Origin: Adineta ricciae
Lineage: Eukaryota; Rotifera; Eurotatoria; Adinetida; Adinetidae
Length of the DNA stretch: 64,000 nt
Assembly (NCBI GenBank): GCA_905250025.1
Contig: CAJNOJ010000025.1
Coordinates: forward strand, 211,132 to 275,131
Reading direction: 5' to 3'
The position numbers and the translations under genes were made by a program. Shown here in pieces: positions 34,328 through 44,950 of the stretch (positions are counted from its first letter, which is position 1; the number at the start of each line of letters is the position of its first letter). The notes below the pieces were generated by a model. The model saw only the letters and a program-made list of their open reading frames with translations, did not search any database and was not told the origin of the DNA.

Positions 34328-35629
34328 ATGTCTCGAGCTGATAAATATGAGAAAATCGAACGCATTGGTGAAGGTAAGTGAAGAATTCAATTATTTCGTA
34401 TAAAACATCATTATTATATAGGTACTTATGGAACGGTATACAAGGCTCGAAGTCTATTAACACAAGATATCGTCGCTTTGAAAAAAGTTCGATTAGATGA
34501 TGAAGATGATGTCAGTTGCTTTTCTCTGAAGTCAATATATTCACTTCAGCTTAAATCTCATTTGATTTAGGGTGTTCCAAGCTCAGCTCTACGTGAAATT
34601 TGTCTTCTAAGAGAATTACGTCATCCCAACATAGTCAGGTATATATATATACACTGTCAGCCAAAATACCGTTAAGAATCGAAGAATAATCTTGCTTTAT
34701 TCATGCTTTAGATTATTAGATGTTATTCATACCGAAAAAACCTTAAATCTTATCTTTGAATATTGTGATCAAGATTTAAAGAAATATTTTGATTCATGTA
34801 ACGGAGATATTGATCCGAAAACAGTACAATCCTTTTTCTGGCAGTTATTACAAGGACTATCGTTTTGTCATGAACATAGTGTACTCCATCGCGATCTTAA
34901 ACCACAAAATTTACTGTTAACAAAGGTTTGTTTGGCTTGTTCTACTACTTTGAAAACATTTGAAATCTCCTATTGGATTTTTGTTTTAGAATGGAGAACT
35001 GAAATTAGCTGATTTTGGTTTAGCACGAGCTTATGGCATTCCAGTTAAATGTTATTCATCAGAAGTTGTAACACTTTGGTATCGACCGCCGGACGTGTTA
35101 TTTGGTGCAAAAATCTACACAACTTCGATTGATATCTGTAAATATTCTAGAAGAATACGCATAGATATACTTTTTTGTATTTTTCTTCTAGGGTCAGCTG
35201 GTTGTATCTTTGCAGAGTTGGCCAACGGTGGAAAACCATTGTTTCCTGGCGAGAGTGTTGATGATCAATTGAGAAGAATATTCAAGTGAGTTAATTTGAA
35301 ATGAACTGATTTTCTCGAAAGACTTAAACACTTTTCTAGAGTTATCGGAACACCAACTGAAGAAACTTGGCCTGGCGTCTCTGCTCTACCTGAATATAAA
35401 CCTTTTTCAATCTATCAACCAACACTGTCACTGATACACTTTGTACCAAAATTGAATAATAAAGGCAAAGATCTTTTACTGGTGAATATCAATCCATCTT
35501 TCGAAATAACTCGAACCTAAGTTTGTTTTCTCTTTGTAGCGTTGTCTTATTTGTAATCCAAGTCAACGAATATCAGCTGCGGATGCGCTACAACATCCAT
35601 ATTTCTCAGATTTTCAATCAGTTAACTAA
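34328..35629 (+). CDS. CDK5: Cyclin-dependent kinase 5
   Basis: CDK5 is a proline-directed Ser/Thr kinase activated by p35-type proteins, acting in neurons. Nine short exons give about 290 residues. I see the glycine loop IGEGTYGTV, catalytic lysine in [10 protein letters not shown], the C-helix PSSALRE (diagnostic for CDK5; CDK1 has PSTAIRE), [29 protein letters not shown] with serine in the activation loop, [12 protein letters not shown], and the C-terminal [16 protein letters not shown]. Length and all catalytic residues match. The start codon follows directly on an acceptor-like ttttag, only 50 bp past the upstream gene's stop, which suggests trans-splicing. A poly(A) signal lies at 35799-35804. 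Confidence 0.96.
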
Positions 35630-36222
35630 TGGAATCTTCTTTGGTGCATTCATTTGTTTACAGAATGAATGAATTTTCTTTTTCTTTACGGTACACATCT
35701 TCGTCATCTGTTGTCAAGCGTCATGTATTATTCGTCTAAACTAGTTATGTTTTTTTCGTTGTGTATTTATATGTCTTTTAATTCTTCTCAAAGAAACAAA
35801 TAAATCTAGGAAGCTGTTCGACCTTCATCATGACAAACGAACTTTTTTTTTGGAGATTTTTATTTTATAATATGAGCATAAAAACAAGATGAGAGAAAAG
35901 TAACGCATCGACATGAACTTTTTTTTGTATATGTGATGAAATTGAAGAGAAAAAAGATAGTAGAAGAGCACGAAAAAAGTAGCAGATTCGAATCTAACTA
36001 CGGAGAATCAGGACGAGCTGGAATGAAGTATACATGTATATGTATCTAAGATTTCGCGGTTGTATTTGATGGTTCCATGTGAATAAAATGCATATAATAA
36101 GGAAAAGAAAAGAAAAGCAAACGAAAAGAAGAAGAATGTATAGTTTGTTTTTAATAATCAGTCAGATCTCAATAAATTTCCTCCTTCTATATAAACTGTT
36201 ATATACAGAATATAAATCAAAT
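35630..36222. other. Convergent 3' flanks of CDK5 and TMEM59-like gene
   Basis: AATAAA occurs at 35799-35804 and 36082-36087 on the plus strand; the first is the likely CDK5 signal. The 35880-36130 stretch is strongly purine-rich (runs of gaaaa, aagaag). No coding signature is recognised. Confidence 0.45.
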
Positions 36223-37635
36223 TTAAATGTTGGATAATTTAACTTTGATAGGTAATGATTCGGTCACTTGATAAGGTTCATCATCAGGTTGAATTTTTTC
36301 CTTTTCGAATCCATCGTATTCATATGGATTGTAGATAAGTTCTTGAGCACGAACTGATAAATTGCGTGATGGTGTATGACGGCAAAGTGAGACAACCATA
36401 TCTAAAGATATTCACATATCTTATCGATAAAACAAACAACAATGTTATCTGTACTTACACCAAAGAATAGCCGATGATGAGAGAAGAATGCCAAGAAAGA
36501 TCCAAATGGGAATTTTAGGTTGTCGGCGAACAAGATTGCTCCATTCAGTACGAATGTTGTCAACGAATTGTCGAAGGCGATTGCTAACGGGTCGCATGCG
36601 ATCATGAATCAATTGTTGATGTTCACGTGGGTGTTGCATGACATGGCGAAATTCGCTGAAGAATGGACGTTTCTCATGAGGTTCTTCGCTTGATTCGCTC
36701 GATGAGTCGACCCGAAGGTTGCTTGAGACACGAACGATCGGGATTGTTTGAACTAATTTCGAAACTGCACCGAATTCTGGTGATTTAGGGAGATCTTTAC
36801 CATTCTCTTCGAAGGATTTACGAATGGATTCTTCAATAAGATTGGTCTTTTCTTGGAATCGTCGGATCATATCATTGAACATTTGAATCGGGTCACCGTT
36901 GAAGAGACTTGGAGCCGATGGCATTTCTAATGATGGACGATTACGAAGACGAATAAGAATAATTGAACGTGGTCGACCTCCCTCAGGACCCATAGGGATG
37001 ATTTGTGGAATTTTAAATCCCTAGAATTGCAATGTTAATTTTGATGGATATTATGTCATTGATCCTTACCGGAATTGGGTCAATAAGCGGAGCTGGATTT
37101 GGCTTCTCGATGTTGATTTCTCCGGCTGGACGACTCAAANCGAATAAGAATAATTGAACGTGGTCGACCTCCCTCAGGACCCATAGGGATGATTTGTGGA
37201 ATTTTAAATCCCTAGAATTGCAATGTTAATTTTGATGGATATTATGTCATTGATCCTTACCGGAATTGGGTCAATAAGCGGAGCTGGATTTGGCTTCTCG
37301 ATGTTGATTTCTCCGGCTGGACGACTCAAAGTGCAGCCAACTTGACAGCTAGCTTGAACTTTGTCGTCTTTCGAATATGATTTACATTGTGTGGCACAAT
37401 CTTCATTGAGTAACTTTAAATCACAACCTGAAACAAAGGTAGATTTGCTTTATCTTGTCATATTTTCTTACAATTAAGACAAACCTTTTTTGCAAGCTTC
37501 TAAATGAATTGCATTGGCAGCATAATTGGAATGACAGCCTGTATAACAGCTATTCTCCGTATTGAATAGTGATTCTATTAAGCCGGTTGCTGGCGATGAT
37601 GCCAGTAAAATGGCAAAAACAAGAAGTTTCACCAT
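36223..37635 (-). CDS. TMEM59-like type I membrane protein (interrupted by assembly duplication)
   Basis: TMEM59 is a Golgi/endosomal type I membrane protein that influences glycosylation and autophagy. Read leftward from the ATG at 37633-37635: a signal peptide (MVKLLVFAILLASSPATG), then a cysteine-rich ectodomain CYTGCHSNYAAN, ACKKGC, CATQCKSYSKDD, CQVGC in the TMEM59 spacing, a polar helical stretch, a membrane segment (IPIWIFLGILLSSSAILWC), and a cytosolic tail ending ESLPIKVKLSNI, close to the TMEM59 end PLPTKVNLAHSEI. A 190 bp block holding the end of exon 2, intron 2 and the start of exon 3 is present twice around the N at 37140. The real gene should contain it once, so coordinates and frame across 36950-37330 are not reliable. 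Confidence 0.78.
36950..37330. repeat. Exact 190 bp direct duplication around a single N
   Basis: 36950-37139 and 37141-37330 are identical over 190 bases, and 37140 is N. This is the pattern left when two contig ends that overlap are joined with a one-base gap instead of being merged. It cuts through the TMEM59-like gene. Confidence 0.92.
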
Positions 37636-38324
37636 TGTATGCGCGTTTTTTCTTCGTCAAACAAATGAATTTATCTAATTTATACGAAGAGCAAAAGTAG
37701 TAATCAAATCTGGCTATTAGAAATTAGAAGAAAAACAAAATCACGAAGGAAACACAGACAGCCGGAGCGTTACTTTAGTCTAAGGAGCAACTGTTTTTTT
37801 CTCGTATGTTCGATCAATTTTTTTCTTTCTTCGCCCTTCAACCCTTTTCTATACTACCGTGCATTGCAAAAAGAAAACTGCGAAGAAAGAAAAAAAAAGT
37901 ATTTTTCAGACTATTTTCTCGTCAGCAAAGTGTAACTTGATTCGGTCCGCTGCTTTTGAGAATACAAAGAAAAGAATGGAAGAAAAAAAACTGATCATAG
38001 ACAAAATGCAAAATGATAAAAGTACAAGTCATAGCGAGCACGAGTGATGTCAATAATATAGAAACAAACAAGAGAGGAGGAGCAAGAAAGGGCAAAATGG
38101 AGGATCGCATGTAGCCCTTCTTTCTTTCTTTCTGCGAATGATTCATGTTCCAACAATTAATGTACGTGAATTAAAACTACATGTAAACTACTCCTTCATT
38201 TTGTTTATTCAGAAGTATAAAAGAATAGCAGGCATCTGTATTCAATCCGCCTTTTTTTGTAATCAAAATAATAAAATGGGCAAAAATTTTCATCGATAGA
38301 TGTCTCCAGCATTACTTCGTTCTA
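37636..38324. other. Intergenic, TMEM59-like 5' flank and astacin 3' flank
   Basis: About 690 bp upstream of the TMEM59-like start. It is rich in poly-A and poly-T runs, with a short ttctttctttcttt tract near 38117. A 62-codon Lys-rich open frame at 37859 looks like chance. No gene is recognised. Confidence 0.4.
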
Positions 38325-39467
38325 CTATGCATTTTTGCAGTTGTATAGTTGACGAACTTCAAAAATGTCCGTTGGACTAAGTACGCTAGCACCATGAAGT
38401 ACAACACCGGCTTTTCGTGGAACCATTGTTGGTTTACCATTTTTGCTGAAAGCATTTCCGAAATAATGCATGATACTCGCATAGTCATATATGCTGTTTT
38501 GATTGTATACGGACGAGCCCCATGCATACTTCTCAAAACTATTGCTTTAACAAAGAAAAACACAAGATGATCATTTAGAGAAAAGGGATAACTGTTAAAT
38601 TTGCTTACTTGGCCATCTTCGATGTTCTCCCAGTTGATTTGGACATAGTTGTCCCGATCTGGTCGGCATTGTTCATGATGAAAACCTGTCGAAGGACTCA
38701 TTGGAAGATTTCTTTTGAAATGAAAAATAAAAATTTACCAAGTATGTGCATCAACTCATGTTGAATAACACCAGTATCAAAACAGCCGTCTTTTTGTAAG
38801 TATATTTCTGATTGCCCATGACTTATGTATCCTACCTATAATGTTCATAACATATGTTTGAAGATCATTGTTGTACGAAAACTGCAATCTTAGTAGCATC
38901 TACTCACATGAGCACTGCATCCAGTGCCATATTGGATTTTAAGATACGCTTGATCGTTAGCTCCACGCGGCCGGAAATAAACGCAAGGTACTCGGCCCTC
39001 AGAACCACTAATTGGCGTACCGACAGCATACATAAGTATATGCATAGCGTTAGTGACCATCTTTTGATGGTGAATATCTATTTTAATTTAACACAACTTA
39101 AGATTTCTAATGTAATGCAAAACGTTTGCTAACCTGTGATTGCTGATATGTCATAAGGAATAGTATTGTACGGCCATCGATAGTTATTACCATAGACAGC
39201 AACACCACGAACATTTTTGGTAAGATTGTAGTTTTTATGAAACAACATATCGCCTTGAAAACCGCCACCGAGTAATTTAAGATCTATACCACGATAGGCA
39301 GTCTGACTTCCGTTTGTGATTTGTTCAGGCTTAGATATCAGCATATTCATCTTTTAAATGTACGGAAAAATAGTTTCGAATGGAGAAAGAAAGTTTAAGA
39401 AACTCACTGATAGACTATGGCCGATAGAAGTATAGCATAAAATAAGAAAACCGAGGTAGATTGACAT
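38325..39467 (-). CDS. Astacin (M12A) metalloprotease, secreted; last junction out of frame
   Basis: Astacins are secreted zinc endopeptidases. Exon 1 gives a signal peptide (MSIYLGFLILCYTSIGHSLS). The propeptide and mature start follow, with GVAVYGNNYRWPYNTIPYDI at the usual activation boundary. Further exons give CVYFRPRG, then the zinc site HELMHILGFHHE (pattern HExxHxxGFxHE, complete across an intron) and RPDRDNYVQINWENIEDGQ. The final exon holds the Met-turn SIMHYFGNAFS and ends YNCKNA-stop. The protein is a minimal astacin with no EGF, CUB or ShK domains. The splice from GQ (donor gtaagc near 38612) to the last exon (acceptor after ttaaag near 38546) keeps the wrong phase: the canonical join gives an immediate stop. 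Either the assembly has an indel, splicing is unusual, or the copy is broken. Confidence 0.82.
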
Positions 39468-40549
39468 GATTGATTATTAATTTAGTCAGCTAAATTGCAT
39501 GAACTTTTCACTTTAAAATTGTGCTATTTATATGCCTTGTTCGTTTCTAGACAATGTCGTCTCATATTACATATATGACTAAACACATCAGATTTTAATC
39601 TTTCTTACAGTATTTATTTTGGAATCGAAAATACGGATGTGTTCGACTTCATCGTCATCTGTCACACATATATGCACATATTCTAGTTATCAATCTTCTG
39701 ATGATAGTCCAAAGGACAAACAGACTTGTGCTTCCCAAAATGCTTTACTTCCTCTTTTTTTCGTTAACACTCACGTTATTAGACAAGAATAAAGTTTCAG
39801 AGTTGTCACTTCCATCAAATTAAAAGAAATAGATACCCTGTGAGTCAAAATAATTGCTTCATTTCATTAGTTCCGCTCTACGTTTGAATCATAGTGATCT
39901 TCGATTATCGATATCATAGCTTCACTTTCGAGCTACTGTATATGATGATGATCATAAGTCAAATTGAAATTTTCAGGTCTCTCACTTGAAAATGTCAACA
40001 AATATTTGCATCCATAAACTCCCGCGAGCTTCTTTTCTTCTATTCCAGAAGAAATATATTCTGTATACGATATAAAATATCACCGCTATCGACATAATGC
40101 TAGTACTTCAGCTGATATCATACTCTTTCCTCAAAGACAACGATTATTTTTTATTACGAATGTAGCGCTTGTCTCCATCAGTAGAAATCTGTTCTTTTCG
40201 TATCCATTAAGATATTATTTGATCTGGATGTTTTCTCTCAACTGCTATAAATCACAGAGTTCTCTTATCATACAGATATTCTCAAGGTGTATACGACATA
40301 GATATTTTTTTTTTGAAAATTGAGATTTATATCGAAATTTATCTCGACAAATTCTATAGTTAATTCCACTGTGCAGCTCTCACATGTTCTTAAAGTTTTC
40401 TCTTTCCAGTTAATTGTATAGACCCTGAACAAAACTTTTCTTTTCTGTTTACAGTGACATTGATGCATGGGCATACACGTAGGTCGTGTCGTATCATCCT
40501 CGTAGATGATTTTTACATATCTGTACTTATTCATGTATTCGTTGGGAAA
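39468..40549. other. Intergenic, divergent astacin (-) and GlpQ-like 1 (+)
   Basis: About 1.1 kb of AT-rich sequence without a recognisable coding signature, tRNA or repeat. It holds the promoters of two divergent genes. It also marks the left edge of the accessory-looking stretch. Confidence 0.4.
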
Positions 40550-41766
40550 ATGCCGACTAAGATTGAGAATTTAATACTATTTATTCTACTTGTAGGGCTA
40601 ATTTCCAATACAATGATGGTATCGCATATTTGGTGAGTTTTGTACAACTGAATACATTGACATCTTCATTATTTATTTCTACTCACAGGTTTGGTATTTT
40701 AATCTTGCTGAGTGTTGTGAAAAGTATGAAATCATCATCGATAGAAGTTATTGGACATCGTGGTGCATCTGGTTATCTTCCAGAACATACATTACCTTGC
40801 AAAGCTCTTGCTTATGGTCAAGGTGTTGACTATCTCGAACAAGATGTTGCTCTATCAAAGGATAATGTACCTATTGTCATTCATGATATTTATTTGGACG
40901 AAATCAGTGATGTGGCTAGTGTATTTCCTGGACGTAATCGCTCAGATGGTCGTTTTTATTTAATTGATTTTACATTGGCAGAAATCAAGCAATTACGCGC
41001 TAGCGAACGTTTCAATCATCAAACAGGCAATCCAATATACCCAAATCGTTTCCCTCTTCATCAATCAACATTTCATTTGGTTACTCTAGCTGAAGAACTC
41101 GAATTTATTGCTGGCCTCAATAAAGCTAATCTCGATAACAAACGACAAGTAGGTGCTTATGTCGAAATTAAAAATCCTTCGTTTCATGCCATGGAAGATC
41201 ATCGCAACATGAGTGAGATTGTTCTTGAAGTTTTACGAAAATACAACTATTCAAAACGGTCCGACAATATTTATTTACAATGTTTCGATATAGATGAGTT
41301 AAAACGTATTCGTTCAGAGTTACGATCGGATTTGAAACTTGTTGCCCTCCTAACGGATAATAGAGAACGAGATGAATACAGTAAAACTGATTATACATAT
41401 TGGACAAGTCGGATTGGTATGGCCAATCTATCAACATTCGTTGATGCAATTGGTCCACATTACGCACAGTTGTATGAACAAGGCAATACTTTACAACCGT
41501 CGGAATTATATTACGAAGCACGAAAGCATAAATTACTCATTCATCCATATACATTTCGTAGTGACGTTGTCCCGTCATTATTTGCCACATTTGATGTTAT
41601 GTTACAATTTTTCCTTGATATTTTACGAATTGATGGATTATTTACTGATCAACCGGATCGAGTTATTCGATATATTGAATCAACACAAAAATTGAACAAA
41701 GCAGTCAAATTTCATAGTTTCTCTTTTGGTATTTTTATTTTGTCCATTGCATTAATAACATTATGA
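40550..41766 (+). CDS. Bacterial-type glycerophosphodiester phosphodiesterase (GlpQ-like), copy 1
   Basis: GlpQ enzymes hydrolyse deacylated phospholipids to glycerol-3-phosphate and an alcohol. One 56 bp intron (40633-40688) leaves 386 residues in frame. After a hydrophobic N-terminus the enzyme begins GHRGASGYLPEHTLPCKA, almost word for word the E. coli periplasmic GlpQ start. Other matches are YLEQDVALSKDNVPIVIHD, FPGRNRSDGRFYLIDFTL, YLQCFDIDELKRI, and LLIHPYTFRSD. The catalytic His-Arg, the calcium-binding Glu and Asp, and the second His are all present. The C-terminus adds a hydrophobic tail (FHSFSFGIFILSIALITL), absent from bacterial GlpQ, that could be a GPI-anchor signal or membrane helix. 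Animal GDE proteins are much less similar, so bacterial origin with a gained intron is likely. A paralogue lies at 48.1 kb. AATAAA follows at 41789-41794. Confidence 0.93.
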
Positions 41767-42093
41767 AAAATATTCCCATTTCCTTTCGAAATAAAAATAA
41801 ATAATAGTGTAGTCTGAACTAAATGATATCTACAATGATAATAAACACAGACGACTCTTCCTGTATCTTTGAATATTATTTTCTATAATAATATTAACTG
41901 ATCGTCTAGTTTTACATATAGCAGAAACAGATAATTTCGTGTATGTTACATTCAAGTTTTCGCTTTTAACAATTTATTTCCGATGTTTGGACCCGTGAAA
42001 GACACGTCGTGCAATTTCTTGTGAAACTTACGAAAACTGGCGACCCCTGATAATTATTTCTCTGACTTTTTATAATTGGTTTCAATTACTCTA
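41767..42093. other. Intergenic, GlpQ-like 1 to PPR gene
   Basis: The AATAAA at 41789-41794 is the likely poly(A) signal of GlpQ-like 1. The remaining 300 bp hold no recognisable feature. Confidence 0.4.
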
Positions 42094-44950
42094 ATGTATC
42101 GGCGAAAGAAAGAAGTTCCAAAGATAGATATAAGAGTGTATAGGATCATCATTGCGATAAACTATACTTATCATCTGTTAAATATGAATAATTTTATTAA
42201 ACGATCGATCAGTATTCAAAACAAGGAATGGAATTTAGTTACTCAAATGAAGTTAATGAATAACAATAAGCAATTTAAGAAAGCACTTCGATTATTCGAT
42301 GAACAGACGAGTGATGACAAGAATATGAAGAAAATATCCAGTTTAGTCTTTACACAAGTTTTGAAATCATGTGCTGGATTACCGGATTTTCAGCGTGGAA
42401 TAACGATTCATCGTATTGTTTCAAATCGATTGGACAAAGATTCGTATTTGTTAACATCTCTAATACACTTCTACAGTAAATATTCAAAAGAAAAAGAAAT
42501 TGTTGAATGTTAGGTTTCTTGCTTTCAAAGTGCAATGTAATCAAGTAACGAAAGCTGAAGAGTTATTTCGAATGTCAAAGGAGAAGACTTTACCCATGTT
42601 CGGTTCCCTTATGAAGGGTAAATATGATATAAAACCTTTGATTTCATACAAAATTAACTATATTCGATGTCAGGTTATCTCACAAATCATCAAGCAAGTA
42701 AAGTTATTGAATTATATGATCAAATTGAACATCCTGATGAAACAATATATGTTCTCGCATTGAATGCATGCGCTCAGCTAAAAACCGAGCAAGCATTAGC
42801 ACTAACAAAACGAATTTTTCACAATATTCAAGATAAACTTCAATCAAGTTCTTATCTTTCAACATCGTTGCTGGATGCATTAGCCAAGTGTGGCGATATA
42901 GCAGAAGCAGAAAGATTATTTCAGTCATTAGAAAAGAAGATCTTACCGATGTATGGTGCCTTGATGAAAGGTGATAAAGGAAAGAAAATTTTATCTCTTC
43001 ATGAAAAGAAAATTTTCTTTAGGATATATCGAGAATCAAATGGAACAAAAAGCTGTTGAACTTTTCAAAGAGATCGACAACCCAAGTGACAGCGTTTTGA
43101 ATCTGTTCTTTAACGCATGTGCTCAATTGAAGACGGACGAAGTGTTGACTGTGATTAAGAAATATTTGAAAGAGAATTCAAAATTACTCAGTTCAGATTT
43201 TCGTGTTTTAACATCATTGCTGGATGCATTGGTTAAATGTAGAGATCTAAATTATGCGGAGAATTTATTTAATCGGTTATCAAAGAAAACTTCATCAATG
43301 TATAAAGTTATGATTAATGCGTATCTAAAAGAGAATGACTCGTTTAAAATATTAAATTTATTTTCTGATATGAAATTGAATCATATTGAAATTGATCATA
43401 TCATTTGGACTTCTATCGTAAGCGGTGTAGCTCATATTGGCGATTCTGAATTGTCCCAATCAATTGCTGCACAAATCCCTGAATCTTGCTTGATTGATGG
43501 TCAAATACATAATACATTGATTCATATGTGGGTAAGCTAAGAAACAAAATTATGATTTTTTGCCAGTAGTCTATTTCATTTTTCAATAAATAGGGAAAGA
43601 GTGGTTGTGTTGAGCAAGCAGAGGAAATTTTCAAAAAACTTTCTCAACCAAGTACTATTGGATATGCAGCAATGAGTAAGTGTTAATGAGTCTTTTTAAA
43701 ACTGTCAGAAAATATTTTATTCAATAGTTAATGCTTATGGTTTAAATGGAAAAGGTTCACAAGCAATTGAACTCTATGAACAAATTCCTGATAGATTCAT
43801 CAACGAAGTCACTTATATTTGTATTTTGAATGCATGCTCGCATAGTGGACTTGTTGATAAAGCTGTCTCGATTTTTGAGAAAATTGAAATGAAAACCGAG
43901 AGAATATATACGGTTATGGTAAAACAAAATCTACATACAGTTTCGAAGGATTCTCATGATTTTCTCTATAGATTGATTGTCTAAGTCGATCGTTTTTTCA
44001 CATGGAAGCTCAACAATTAATCAATGAATATGAATCGTCTAATTTACCTTCGGCACCTATGTATTGTAAATATTATTGCATGAAAATATTCATTTTTCTT
44101 ATATGTAATTCAAGAAAAATGTATATTTTATCATGAAAAACTCGAAACGTACATATTGATATTCACATTTCAATAGAATATACTTCTTTCTACGAATGCA
44201 AAATTCGCATATACGTTATTTCTCTTTAGTGGCATTGTTGTCGGGTGTTCGAAACGCAAAAAATCATCATTTATCGCAAGAAATTTTCAATCGTATGAGA
44301 AAGATTTTCCCTCAATTATCAGATCCGATAACATCAGCTGCGATTCTTCTTGCTAACGTTTATGGATCCGTTGGTGATTTCGAGAAAGTATCAGACATTA
44401 GAGATGAGCTAAATCGATCCGGTATGAAGAAAAAAATTGGTCTCACATGGACTGTCATCGATGGAAATATTTACGTAAGTTAGAATAATACCTTTTTCGA
44501 CTACGAAATCTATCATTGCTTGTAGAAATTTCGAGCACATGATCAATCTCATCATCGATCTAGAGAAATTTATAATGAAATTGAAAATATCTCAAATGAA
44601 CTTGTACAACACGGGCACCAGTACAATGCTAGTTGGATCACACGACCAATTAATCAAGATGAAACAGTTGCATCAGTACTTTGCGGACATAGCGAGAGAC
44701 TTGCAATCGCTTGGAACTTTGTTTTAAAACCAAATACGTCGCGTATTCAATTAACGGAAAATCTGCGCATATGTGGAGATTGTCGTAAGTTATTACGTGA
44801 ATTATTTTCTTGGAAATCGTCTTTCTCTTTGCAGACAACGCAATAAAACTCATTGCTAAGATTCGTCAATGCGAAATTGTTGCGCGTGATACAAATAGAA
44901 TTCATCATTTTTTCAAAAATGGCCAATGCTCATGCAGTGACTTCTTCTGA
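42094..44950 (+). CDS. PLS-class pentatricopeptide repeat protein with E and DYW domains
   Basis: Plant-type PPR-DYW proteins bind organellar RNA through the repeats and convert C to U with the DYW cytidine deaminase domain. About ten exons give some 730-760 residues. Repeats include ALAKCGDIAEAERLFQSLEKK, KAVELFKEIDNPSDSV, NACAQLKTDEVL and NACSHSGLVDKAVSIFEKI. The E/E+ region reads LALLSGVRNAKNHHL, ILLANVYGSVGDFEKV, and GMKKKIGLTWTVIDG. The DYW domain has the deaminase zinc ligands HSE (GHSERLAIAW) and CGDCH (NLRICGDCHNAIK), then VARDTNRIHHFF and CSCSDFF-stop; the final tripeptide is DFF in place of DYW. The start may be ATG 42094 or ATG 42184 (MNNFIKRSISIQ, a plausible mitochondrial presequence). 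One intron (44066-44229) is 164 bp; the others are near 50. DYW proteins are known from bdelloids and a few protists; origin by transfer is inference. Confidence 0.92.

Noticed and set aside
35980..36000. gattcgaatc, resembling a tRNA T-loop
   Set aside because: No matching acceptor stem, D-arm or anticodon arm around it.
36950..37330. Biological tandem exon duplication in the TMEM59-like gene
   Set aside because: The exact identity and the single intervening N point to a contig-overlap artefact.
40550..41766. Bacterial contamination as the source of GlpQ-like genes
   Set aside because: Both copies contain GT-AG introns, share base composition with neighbours and sit within a continuous metazoan gene order.
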